Assembly (NCBI GenBank): GCA_028867395.1
Contig: JAGWGO010000004.1
Coordinates: forward strand, 1-22,022
Source: Nitrososphaerota archaeon
Lineage (GTDB): Archaea > Thermoproteota > Nitrososphaeria > Nitrososphaerales > Nitrosopumilaceae
Length of the DNA: 22,022 nucleotides
Direction of reading: 5' to 3'
Part shown: positions 1 through 6,251 of the stretch, in pieces
Layout of the letters: the number at the start of each line of letters is the position of its first letter
How positions within the stretch are numbered: the stretch's first letter is position 1
The notes under the pieces: model-generated
The model's input: the letters and a program-made list of their open reading frames with translations, nothing else
Database searches by the model: none
Told to the model about the DNA's origin: nothing
Position numbers and translations under genes: made by a program

Positions 1-357
1 GCCTTGTGGAAAGAAAAAAACGACGAGTCAAAACTGCGTAAGATACTGATGCCAATTGAATACTGTTTAAGCGAGATAAAATCTGTAGTCATAAGAGACT
101 CTGCAGTAGACGCACTGTGTCATGGAGCCCAGCTTGCCATACCTGGAATACTTGAGATTTCTTATGGTCTCAAAAAAGGAGATTTGGTAGGCGTCTATAC
201 TCAAAAAGGAGAAGTTGTGGCCCTTGCTGAAGCAATAATGCCAGAAGAGGAGATTGTAGAAAATACCAAAGGATTTGCATTCCAGATAAAAAGAATAATC
301 ATGGCTCCTAACACCTATCCGAAAAGCTGGCGCTCAAAGGCAGTGGTTAACAATTAA
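1..357 (+). CDS. cbf5: Cbf5 pseudouridine synthase, C-terminal part (5' end outside window)
   Basis: This is the C-terminal end of the archaeal TruB/Cbf5 family, the catalytic subunit of H/ACA guide RNPs that makes pseudouridine in rRNA and position 55 in tRNA. The frame is open from base 1, and the first residues (ALWKEKNDESKLRKILMP) already match the inside of Cbf5, so the gene is cut by the window edge. The TTG at base 4 is not a real start. The visible part holds the end of the catalytic domain (RKILMPIEY) and then a PUA RNA-binding domain: VVIRDSAVDALCHGAQLAIPGIL, GDLVGVYTQKGEVVALAEAIM. The catalytic Asp would lie upstream, out of view. It ends in a short basic tail. A secreted-protein gene follows after 27 bp on the same strand. 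Confidence 0.9.
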   Translation, partial: ALWKEKNDESKLRKILMPIEYCLSEIKSVVIRDSAVDALCHGAQLAIPGILEISYGLKKGDLVGVYTQKGEVVALAEAIMPEEEIVENTKGFAFQIKRIIMAPNTYPKSWRSKAVVNN

Positions 358-384
358 AAAGGAATCAAATTCACCTTTTGAAAG

Positions 385-834
385 TTGATCCCAAAAGGGG
401 CTACCATCTGTTTCGTCATAGGAGTGGTTGGTGCAGGAATGCTTGGTGCATACTTGTTTCAAATATCAAATCAGGTGCCCACGCTAGTATATCAAAACGG
501 GCCGTCACTTTCTATCATACCCAATAAAATAAACTATCGCGCCGGTGAGCTGGTTCACATTAGAATAATTGATTCAGGAACAACATCACTACTGTTCTCT
601 GATTCTTCATTTGGATTGAAGATAAGGGGCCTAGATGGTACCATAATTTACTCGCCACCGTCTACAAACGCTGGTTCTACTCTATCTCCACATCAAGAAA
701 AGATCTTTGTCTGGAACCAGACAAGAACTGGAGGGGGCAAAGTCTTTGAGGGGAGGTACAAAATCGAATCCAACACATCGCCTGATGCAGGCAATGAATT
801 GAAAAAATCAGTTACGATAAACATATTCCAGTAA
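385..834 (+). CDS. Membrane-anchored extracellular protein, beta-sandwich-like
   Basis: The 149-residue protein has a short N-terminus, one hydrophobic segment (about residues 7-26, ending AGMLGAYLF) and a hydrophilic remainder. This fits a signal anchor with the bulk outside the cell. The outer part has the strand-rich look of a small Ig-like or BsuPI-like domain (YRAGELVHIRIIDSGTTSLLFSD, then GRYKIESNTSPDAGNELKKSVTINIFQ), but I cannot assign a named family. There are no cysteines outside the membrane segment and no catalytic motif. The start is the TTG at 385; no ATG lies in frame nearby. It sits 27 bp after cbf5 and may be cotranscribed with it. Function unknown. Confidence 0.7.
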   Translation: MIPKGATICFVIGVVGAGMLGAYLFQISNQVPTLVYQNGPSLSIIPNKINYRAGELVHIRIIDSGTTSLLFSDSSFGLKIRGLDGTIIYSPPSTNAGSTLSPHQEKIFVWNQTRTGGGKVFEGRYKIESNTSPDAGNELKKSVTINIFQ

Positions 835-865
835 GTTTTGAAATTGTATGGCCCATCAATTAACG

Positions 866-873
866 TAATATAT
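866..873 (+). promoter_or_regulatory. TATA box for tRNA-Ser
   Basis: TAATATAT is centred near 870. With the usual archaeal spacing of 26-27 bp, transcription would start near 896, giving a leader of about 15 nt before the tRNA at 912. Confidence 0.5.
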
Positions 874-911
874 GGTTGATTTTTACAACGAGGTTGACAT
901 GGCGAATTGAT

Positions 912-1008
912 GCCGGGGTCGCCTAGCCTGGTAGGGCGCGCGCCTGGAAATGCAAACCATAAAGCGCGTACTCGCAAGGGTTCGAGAGTTCAAATCTCTC
1001 TCCCGGCG
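912..1008 (+). tRNA. tRNA-Ser(GGA), type II, with an intron of about 13 nt
   Basis: The acceptor GCCGGGG (912-918) pairs with TCCCGGC (1001-1007), with one G-U pair, and the discriminator is G1008, as in archaeal serine tRNAs. The D arm is GCCT/GGGC (921-924/934-937) with a GG-containing loop. The anticodon stem is CGCGC/GCGCG (939-943/964-968). The loop between its arms is 20 nt instead of 7. It begins CT-GGA-AA, so the anticodon GGA is at 946-948 and about 13 extra nt (about 950-962) form an intron near the canonical 37/38 site. The variable arm is a 4-bp stem with a GCAA loop (970-981), which is typical of serine. The T arm is GAGAG-TTCAAAT-CTCTC (984-1000). CCA is not encoded. The exact intron ends are ambiguous because of A runs on both sides. 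Confidence 0.92.
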
Positions 1009-1019
1009 CTCTGAATTTA

Positions 1020-1028
1020 CTATATAAA
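1020..1028 (+). promoter_or_regulatory. TATA-like sequence upstream of hairpin repeat copy 1
   Basis: CTATATAAAG lies here, 30-38 bp upstream of the hairpin at 1058-1109. If used, it would start plus-strand transcription near 1051, just before that hairpin. The box is visible in the sequence; its use is inferred. Confidence 0.3.
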
Positions 1029-1057
1029 GTTTGAACGTAATTTTTTGAAATTGAAAA

Positions 1058-1109
1058 AGTTCGTCGGGTGCTAAACTAATTTACAAAATCCCTTAGTGAG
1101 ACTTGAACT
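1058..1109. repeat. Dispersed repeat copy 1 inside a hairpin
   Basis: The 25-nt core at 1066-1090 (GGGTGCTAAACTAATTTACA, then AAATC) recurs at 8359-8383 with three differences, all transitions. Here the core is flanked by arms that can pair: AGTTCGTC (1058-1065) with GAC-TT-GAACT (1100-1109), which is 8 bp with a 2-nt bulge. On the minus strand the 3' arm is directly followed by a run of five T, which is terminator-like. The core sits in the loop. No coding frame or known RNA family is evident. Confidence 0.45.
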
Positions 1110-1233
1110 GAAGCAAAATAATAGTTAGGCCAATACTGTTGCTTCTTTGGTTGATGATGCGCGATATTTGTGTCTGAACAAACGATAAGGTAACCACACC
1201 TATTCGTAAATATCAAACAAAGAAATCAAGATT

Positions 1234-1788
1234 CTATTTGTGATTTAAAACATGATTTGACACATCAGGCAACTTGATTATGATCGACTTATCTGTATAA
1301 TCAAACTCTACCTTGACCCCAAGGTCAGAAAAGACATTTTCATAAAACGTCTTAAAGTAAATCGACCAGTTCTCTCCCATGTCGTGCTGCATGATAATTA
1401 CAATGCCATGATTTTGCTGGTGCTCGGTCAAGTGAAACCCGGAACGCTCAGCCCGACCCCGAATTATGGAGAGCCACTCCTGCAGCGAATGCTTTCCCTT
1501 CATGTAGTGTGTGATGTCTTTTGCCAGATGTTTTGCAAGTTGCGACGTAACGCTTACTACTGTCTCCTTGTCAAGCTTCTCTAAAAGTCCTATCAGAAAC
1601 GGCTTTGGCATGACTACCCACCCAGCCTCAGCCGCATTAAGCTCCCATCCAAGAAACGAATCCACTATCTGGCTTGCAAGCGCGTTTGTAGTCATATTCT
1701 TCCTTGCTGCTATCTTTTTCATCTTGTTCACTGAAGACTTTGGCAACCTCAGAGTCAACGACTGGGTCTCTTTCTTGTCAGATTCCAT
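1234..1788 (-). CDS. RHH DNA-binding protein with C-terminal QHDMG domain (paralogue 1)
   Basis: The 184-residue protein has an N-terminal ribbon-helix-helix domain (residues 9-45: beta strand SLTLRLP, then helices KSSVNKMKKIAARK and TTNALASQIVDSF). RHH dimers bind DNA through the strand. Residues 50-125 are mostly helical, and 125-175 form a compact alpha/beta end with GIVIIMQHDMGENWSIYF and DKSIIIKLP. The same layout, including QHDMG, recurs in the gene ending at 3240, so the two are paralogues. The C-terminal domain resembles a sensing or dimerisation domain, but I do not recognise its family. The start is the ATG at 1788. It is transcribed away from the receiver gene at 2041. A transcription regulator role is inferred from the RHH domain only. 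Confidence 0.8.
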   Translation of the reverse strand: MESDKKETQSLTLRLPKSSVNKMKKIAARKNMTTNALASQIVDSFLGWELNAAEAGWVVMPKPFLIGLLEKLDKETVVSVTSQLAKHLAKDITHYMKGKHSLQEWLSIIRGRAERSGFHLTEHQQNHGIVIIMQHDMGENWSIYFKTFYENVFSDLGVKVEFDYTDKSIIIKLPDVSNHVLNHK

Positions 1789-2000
1789 TCTTTGATATAG
1801 TATCGCCGTTCAATGCTAAAGGTTTGTTGTTCTAGAGTCATCTTATTAAAGATTCATCGGTCGACTATCCAACAAGCATCTTGTTCGTACAGGATCTTGC
1901 ATTATTTTTTTTGCATAAAAATACAAACCTTTTTTAATTTGATCTCATCTGAAACCACTTTCATGAAAAAAGGATTTGAAAAAATATGACAATTAATCTA

Positions 2001-2013
2001 ATAAATTAAATTA
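2001..2013 (+). promoter_or_regulatory. TATA box region of the receiver gene
   Basis: The AT-rich ATAAATTAAATTA lies at about the expected 27-30 bp upstream of the ATG at 2041, which fits a leaderless or near-leaderless mRNA. Confidence 0.45.
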
Positions 2014-2040
2014 GCGACAAGTTTCTCATTTCGATATAAA

Positions 2041-2433
2041 ATGAAGGTTCTGATAGTAGAAGACAACATACAGACTGCAATGCAATATCAACTGGCGCTA
2101 GAGGAACGAAACCATGATGTGGTCGTCACGCACAACGGCGAAGAGGGATGCGATGCTTATACCAAGGCCTTCAAAGCAACAACTCCGGAGCCAAATAATG
2201 GAGCCTTTGATGTTGTCGTACTCGACTATAGACTACCAGTAAAGAATGGCATCCAAGTTGCAAAGAAGATCACTACAAAGAATCCAAAGCAGAAGATAAT
2301 TTTTGCAACAGGACACCTAAAAGAGATTCTATCAGCCGAGGTAAAGGACCCCGAGATCCCTCTGAAGGTTATAGAGAAACCGTTTGAGCTAGATGAATTT
2401 GTAGACAAGATTGAGACATTTGTGTCTGCATAA
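2041..2433 (+). CDS. Stand-alone response regulator receiver protein
   Basis: The 130-residue protein consists of one CheY-like receiver domain and no output domain. The acidic pocket is at E7-D8 (VEDN), the phosphoacceptor is D62 (VVLDYRLP), T90 is in IIFATGHL and the conserved lysine is K113 (VIEKPF). It would accept phosphate from a histidine kinase and act by protein-protein contact. It differs from classical CheY by an extended loop before D62 (residues 44-56). The receiver at 5173-5544 is a clear paralogue, with matching MKxLIxED, ALQY-like helix and EKPFELxxxxxxxE end. It lies upstream of the RHH/kinase pair on the same strand, so the kinase at 3250 is a likely partner by context. Confidence 0.92.
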   Translation: MKVLIVEDNIQTAMQYQLALEERNHDVVVTHNGEEGCDAYTKAFKATTPEPNNGAFDVVVLDYRLPVKNGIQVAKKITTKNPKQKIIFATGHLKEILSAEVKDPEIPLKVIEKPFELDEFVDKIETFVSA

Positions 2434-2656
2434 AATTTGTGCCAGAGATTTTTTTGCAAGAAAATTAATACAAAAATCGGGAACGACCAAGACATATCAT
2501 GTCAACAAAAAATAATAAAGCAGAATCTAGCGAAGTTATTGTTTTCTAAAAATGGGGAAAAATGGTAATATTGATATGGAGTTAAACAGAAGCAAAGAAA
2601 AGGACAGTGGCACTAACAGCTTATGTTATCGTTAACGGTCAAATCAAGAAATAATT

Positions 2657-2662
2657 GGTGAT
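2657..2662 (+). promoter_or_regulatory. Shine-Dalgarno before a probable AUA start
   Basis: GGTGAT is an exact match to the archaeal anti-Shine-Dalgarno sequence. It lies 5 nt before the ATA at 2668 and no ATG, GTG or TTG lies in frame nearby. It is the main sequence argument for starting the next gene at 2668. Confidence 0.45.
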
Positions 2663-2667
2663 AAAAG

Positions 2668-3240
2668 ATAGTCATAGATCTAAATAAAGCAACTAGAAAG
2701 ACGCGTACTGTAAGTTATCGAATAGATACTGAGACCTTAGAAGAGATTACGAAGGAATCAACACTGAGAGAGACCTCTGCAAATGTGCTAATCAATCAGA
2801 TAATGCGCAAATTCACAGATTTTGACAGGTACCAGCACAGGGTAGGAGTAATTCCTTTTCCGAAAGAGGTCCTAACTTCAATACTTGAGACGGCAAACGA
2901 GGAGCAGGTAAAGATCTTTGCACAGCAAGCCTTTAGGTTCCTAATAGAGGCTGTAATACTTACGCAAAAACAACAGGACTTGGCAGCAATCCTGCGCCTC
3001 TTAAAAGAATACGTCAAGGTATCAGGGATTGCGTCAGACCACATCATAAAGGACGGAAAGGACGTGATGGTGGTGCAGCATGACATGGGGGTGAGATGTT
3101 CACTTTTCACAAAAGAGCTCCTTTCCATGATCTTTGAAAAGTTTGTAATTTCAAGACCTGATTTTGAAGTAACGGATTCATCTGTAATAGTAACTCTTGA
3201 GCTGCCTGAAAAGATACGCGCACACCTGAACGCAACATAA
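2668..3240 (+). CDS. RHH DNA-binding protein with C-terminal QHDMG domain (paralogue 2), apparent AUA start
   Basis: The first standard start in this frame is GTG at 2785, but that would cut an RHH domain in half. Upstream, the frame is open from 2665 and encodes RTVSYRIDTETLEEITKES and then TLRETSANVLINQIM, which aligns with the RHH domain of the 1234-1788 protein. Starting at ATA 2668, 5 nt after GGTGAT, gives 190 residues against 184 for the paralogue. The rest matches too: a helical middle, VMVVQHDMGVRCSLF, and a final strand DSSVIVTLELP. It is probably a DNA-binding regulator. The kinase gene starts 9 bp downstream, so the two are likely cotranscribed. Alternatives are a start lost by mutation or a sequencing error; an automatic annotation would show 2785-3240. 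Confidence 0.75.
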   Translation: MVIDLNKATRKTRTVSYRIDTETLEEITKESTLRETSANVLINQIMRKFTDFDRYQHRVGVIPFPKEVLTSILETANEEQVKIFAQQAFRFLIEAVILTQKQQDLAAILRLLKEYVKVSGIASDHIIKDGKDVMVVQHDMGVRCSLFTKELLSMIFEKFVISRPDFEVTDSSVIVTLELPEKIRAHLNAT

Positions 3241-3249
3241 AACCACGAC

Positions 3250-5154
3250 ATGAATACTGCTTTTACATGGAACCTAAAGACAGCACTAGTTATTTTGTTT
3301 GTGACAATCTCGATAATATCAGTCTCTATACTTGCTGTCACAAGCTTTAATGCCGCACAAAACTCACTCAAGGAAAGGATAGATGCACAACTACAAAACG
3401 AGGCAAAATACAGAGCCGAGCTCATCAAAAACATCTGGAACCTAAAAGTAGAACAGCTGACACTACTTTCTTCCACAGACTCGGTCAGAGCATTTCTAAA
3501 CGGACCAGTCTCTCACAATACAGTGACATCACAACCAATTGCGAAAATTACTTCGAGCTTTTTGAGAGGAACTGATTTTTACAATATTCGATTCATAGAT
3601 AAAGACGGCAAGATAGTTTATGCCAACGATAAGAATTTGATTGGAAAAAATGTTTCTAATGATGGCAGTTTCAAGAATGGACTGCAGCAGTCATTCTACT
3701 TACTTACAAAGGATCAAAACACAGGCAAACCAGCCATGGTTGTGGCAGTTCCAGTACTCAATGACATCGAGAACGATTCCAGCGTTATGGGTGTCATAGA
3801 AGGTGAGAGGAGCCTTGCGCTTGAAAACAACATTACTACCGATAGAGCCAATTTAGGCAAAACCGGCGAGACATATCTTGTCACCTCAGACATGTACATG
3901 ATAACAGATTCTAGATTCATTCAAAATGCACCGTTCAATGTCAAAGTTGATACGCTGCCGGTAAGGATGTGCTTTCAAAACGGTGTAGACTTTAGCAGTC
4001 CATTTACAGATTATACTGCTATTCCTCAAGATCTCAGAACACCAATAGAGGGAAAGGGCGGCATTGTATATCCTGATTACAGGCAGATCCCAGTCTTTGG
4101 AGCATCGCACTGTGAGAAAGATGCAGGCTTTGTACTGCTTGCAGAGATGGACGAGTCTGAGATTTACTCGCCCATCACACAACTTTCAATTCAATATGTG
4201 ATTATAGGGGCAATAATCGTGATTGCAGTAGGATTTGTTTCATTTTTTGTAGCCAATTCCATCTCAAAACCCATTGTAAAATTAGCCAATGTTGCTGAAA
4301 AGATAAGCAAGGGGGATCTGGATGTACGGATCGAAGAGACAAAAACAACAAATGAAGTTTGGAAGTTATCCCATTCTTTCAAGACCATGGTGTTCAATCT
4401 CGGAGAGCTCATCAGACAAGTCCAAGACCTGAACCGACAGTTGAGAATCTCAAACGAGGAACTAAAAATAAAAGACAAGATGAAGGATGAGTTTATCAGC
4501 ATCGCTTCTCACGAACTTAAAAATCCAGTCCAGCCGATTCTAGGGTTTGCCTACCTTGCAAAGAAGGGAAAGATTTCACACGAAGAGGCATGGGACGGAG
4601 TCTTGGAGCATGCAAGACGGCTGAAGCGATTGGCAACCGATGTCCTTGATGTCAGCAAGATAGAGAGCGGCTCCCTCAACTACAAGATGGAAAAGATCAG
4701 AATAAATCAAGTGATAAAAGAGGTGACTGACTCACTTCGAGTCAGTCTTGGAAAGGAAGTCTCGATGGTAACAGATCTTGATGTGCGCGATATTGAGATA
4801 CTTGCAGACAGGGAACGAATTATCCAAGTTCTTGGAAACATTGTCGAGAACGCCATAAAATTTACAAAACATGGTACCATCAAGGTCTCAAGTTTGGCTG
4901 ATATCGACTTTAACAAAGTAGAGATTACAGTTACCGATACTGGCGACGGCATATCTGGAGAGATCATGCCAAATCTATTTGGCAAGTTTGTCACGATGAG
5001 TGTCAAGGACGGCATGGAGCATGGAACTGGCTTGGGCCTCTTCATAGCAAAAAAGATAGTCGAGGCCCACAAGGGAGAGATTCATGCATACAACGCCAAG
5101 GAAGGAGCAACATTTGTGGTTACTTTACCAATAAATCAAGCAAAAACAAACTAG
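3250..5154 (+). CDS. Membrane-bound sensor histidine kinase
   Basis: The 634-residue protein has a transmembrane helix at about residues 12-31 and an extracellular sensor region of about 285 residues with Cache-like features (FYNIRFIDKDGKIVYANDKN, then GETYLVTSDMYMITDSRF). A second transmembrane helix at about 317-337 is followed by a HAMP linker (SISKPIVKLANVAEKISKGD) and coiled coil, HisKA with phosphoacceptor H421 (SHELKNPVQPILGF), and HATPase_c with N534 in the N box, D563 (DTGDG) and GTGLGL from residue 592. All catalytic boxes are intact. It probably senses an external small molecule and phosphorylates a receiver; the two nearby stand-alone receivers are the obvious candidates. The ligand cannot be read from the sequence. 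The gene is convergent with the second receiver, 18 bp apart. Confidence 0.93.
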   Translation: MNTAFTWNLKTALVILFVTISIISVSILAVTSFNAAQNSLKERIDAQLQNEAKYRAELIKNIWNLKVEQLTLLSSTDSVRAFLNGPVSHNTVTSQPIAKITSSFLRGTDFYNIRFIDKDGKIVYANDKNLIGKNVSNDGSFKNGLQQSFYLLTKDQNTGKPAMVVAVPVLNDIENDSSVMGVIEGERSLALENNITTDRANLGKTGETYLVTSDMYMITDSRFIQNAPFNVKVDTLPVRMCFQNGVDFSSPFTDYTAIPQDLRTPIEGKGGIVYPDYRQIPVFGASHCEKDAGFVLLAEMDESEIYSPITQLSIQYVIIGAIIVIAVGFVSFFVANSISKPIVKLANVAEKISKGDLDVRIEETKTTNEVWKLSHSFKTMVFNLGELIRQVQDLNRQLRISNEELKIKDKMKDEFISIASHELKNPVQPILGFAYLAKKGKISHEEAWDGVLEHARRLKRLATDVLDVSKIESGSLNYKMEKIRINQVIKEVTDSLRVSLGKEVSMVTDLDVRDIEILADRERIIQVLGNIVENAIKFTKHGTIKVSSLADIDFNKVEITVTDTGDGISGEIMPNLFGKFVTMSVKDGMEHGTGLGLFIAKKIVEAHKGEIHAYNAKEGATFVVTLPINQAKTN

Positions 5155-5172
5155 CTATTTTTAGAATCTGTC

Positions 5173-5544
5173 CTAGTTTCTCTCAACAACCTCGATGAGA
5201 TCTTCTAGCTCAAACGGCTTTTCGATAAACTCTACACCATGAAGTTCTTTCAATGACTCAATTAGGGCTTCCTTGAGATACGCTGAAGCAAACAGTATCC
5301 TCTGCTTGGGATTGGTTGCACGGATCTGTTTTGCAAGATTGAGGCCGTCTCGTTTTGGCATTCTGTAATCTACTATGACGACATCAAACGGCCTGTCTGA
5401 TTTTGTGCTCATGCGATATTCGTTATAGGTTTTCAGGCAATCCTCGCCGTCATTTGTGGTGATAACCTGATGATCCCTGTCTTCCAGTGCGATCTTGTAC
5501 TGTAAAGCGGTGTGTCGTACGTCTTCTGCAATTAGAATCTTCAT
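5173..5544 (-). CDS. Stand-alone response regulator receiver protein (paralogue 2)
   Basis: The 123-residue receiver domain shows MKILIAED with the acidic pair E7-D8, phosphoacceptor D59 (VIVDYRMP), S87 in the T/S position (ILFASAYL) and K109 (FIEKPF). There is no output domain. I chose the ATG at 5544 because the family and the paralogue at 2041 begin MKxLIxED and a TATA-like TAATTAAG is centred about 27 bp upstream (near 5573). An ATG three codons earlier (5553) is possible. It is convergent with the kinase gene and divergent from phaE. One copy of a 12-bp element shared with the phaE promoter lies just upstream of its own, so co-regulation with PHA synthase genes is plausible. Confidence 0.92.
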   Translation of the reverse strand: MKILIAEDVRHTALQYKIALEDRDHQVITTNDGEDCLKTYNEYRMSTKSDRPFDVVIVDYRMPKRDGLNLAKQIRATNPKQRILFASAYLKEALIESLKELHGVEFIEKPFELEDLIEVVERN

Positions 5545-5588
5545 TACCTGCATAACACCAGTTTTGTTCTTAATTAGCCTTGTGCGGT

Positions 5589-5600
5589 CACTGCATTACA
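5589..5600 (-). promoter_or_regulatory. 12-bp promoter element, receiver-gene side
   Basis: On the minus strand this reads TGTAATGCAGTG, identical to 5744-5755 on the plus strand. It lies about 12 bp upstream of the TATA-like sequence of the receiver gene. Adjacent bases continue with related short repeats (ACTGCAGT, and CAGTACA twice at 5604-5610 and 5615-5621). It is a candidate operator or activator site. Confidence 0.5.
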
Positions 5601-5743
5601 CTGCAGTACATCAACAGTACAGATAAAATTTGATACATATTTCTACAAATCTTGAACGTATCATCAATCTTTGTCCTTTCATCATATCAGAATTAAATTT
5701 GGTTTGATAACAAAACCAGTTTTTCCCTCAACGAACCGTACAA

Positions 5744-5755
5744 TGTAATGCAGTG
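5744..5755 (+). promoter_or_regulatory. 12-bp promoter element, phaE side
   Basis: TGTAATGCAGTG is a perfect inverted copy of the element at 5589-5600. It lies 15 bp upstream of the phaE TATA box, so each copy faces its own promoter in the same orientation and at similar distance. A regulator binding both would control the divergent genes together. Confidence 0.5.
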
Positions 5756-5770
5756 CAAGCATTTTTCTTA

Positions 5771-5779
5771 TCTAATATG
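5771..5779 (+). promoter_or_regulatory. TATA box of the phaEC operon
   Basis: TCTAATATG is centred near 5775, 27 bp before the ATG at 5802, so the phaE mRNA is probably leaderless. Confidence 0.6.
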
Positions 5780-5801
5780 TAATTTCAACTCAAAAATGTA
5801 A

Positions 5802-6251
5802 ATGCAAAGAATAGATTTTCTGGTAAAGGAGAGTAAAAAAGATCTCAGAACCGATTCTTTCAGGCTCGAGAAAGTCGAGATAAATCATGAACCGATTCAA
5901 ATAAAAAAAGAAGAATCACGCAGACAAGAAAATCAACAACCAGCGGTATCAGACAATCTCGAGTTCTTTACAGGATTTGCGTGGTGTCAGGTATTGATCT
6001 TCAAATCGTGGATTGAAGCCTCTGACAAATTGGTAAAGATGCAGGCAGAGAAAGGAGATGGTGCTATCGAGATGTCCTCGTTATACGTTGATGTTCACGA
6101 AGAGATCTTTACCAATCTTTTCAAATCACGATTGTATGCCTCGAACTTGGGAAGGATGATTAACGCTTCCATGCTGATGATGAAAAACTGGCAGAATCTT
6201 ACCTACAGTTCCAGTTCAGACAACACGAATAATTCAAACAAGAACAAGTGA
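5802..6251 (+). CDS. phaE: PHA synthase class III, PhaE-type subunit
   Basis: The 149-residue protein immediately precedes and overlaps phaC. Residues 1-50 are charged and probably disordered (KKEESRRQENQQ). Residues 52-133 are helical and hydrophobic (LEFFTGFAWCQVLIFKSW, then NLFKSRLYASNLGRMINAS), like the C-terminal half of PhaE. PhaE pairs with PhaC on the PHA granule surface and is needed for activity. It is far shorter than the roughly 350-residue bacterial PhaE and ends in a Ser/Asn-rich tail. Sequence identity with PhaE is weak; the assignment rests mainly on position and the helical pattern. The start is ATG 5802, 27 bp after a TATA box. The stop overlaps the phaC start (GTGA). Confidence 0.75.
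   Translation: MQRIDFLVKESKKDLRTDSFRLEKVEINHEPIQIKKEESRRQENQQPAVSDNLEFFTGFAWCQVLIFKSWIEASDKLVKMQAEKGDGAIEMSSLYVDVHEEIFTNLFKSRLYASNLGRMINASMLMMKNWQNLTYSSSSDNTNNSNKNK

Noticed and set aside
693..977. Minus-strand open frame across the tRNA
   Set aside because: It runs through the tRNA-Ser gene and the end of a plus-strand gene and has no protein-like features.
990..1110. Integration site or genomic island boundary at tRNA-Ser
   Set aside because: No integrase gene and no convincing direct copy of the tRNA 3' end were found; the 10-nt ATCTCTCTCC match near 8381 is too short to be an attachment site.
1151..1177. C/D box sRNA candidate (TTGATGA followed by CTGA)
   Set aside because: Only one C-like and one D-like box are present, with no clear C' box, second CTGA or terminal stem, so there is no support for a guide RNA.
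2552..2635. 27-codon ORF upstream of the second RHH gene
   Set aside because: It is short, polar, without promoter support or family features; chance in an AT-rich spacer is likely.
2796..3476. Long minus-strand open frame
   Set aside because: It lies wholly opposite the RHH and kinase genes, has a low-complexity Ser/Cys/Phe composition and no domain; it is a shadow of the real genes.
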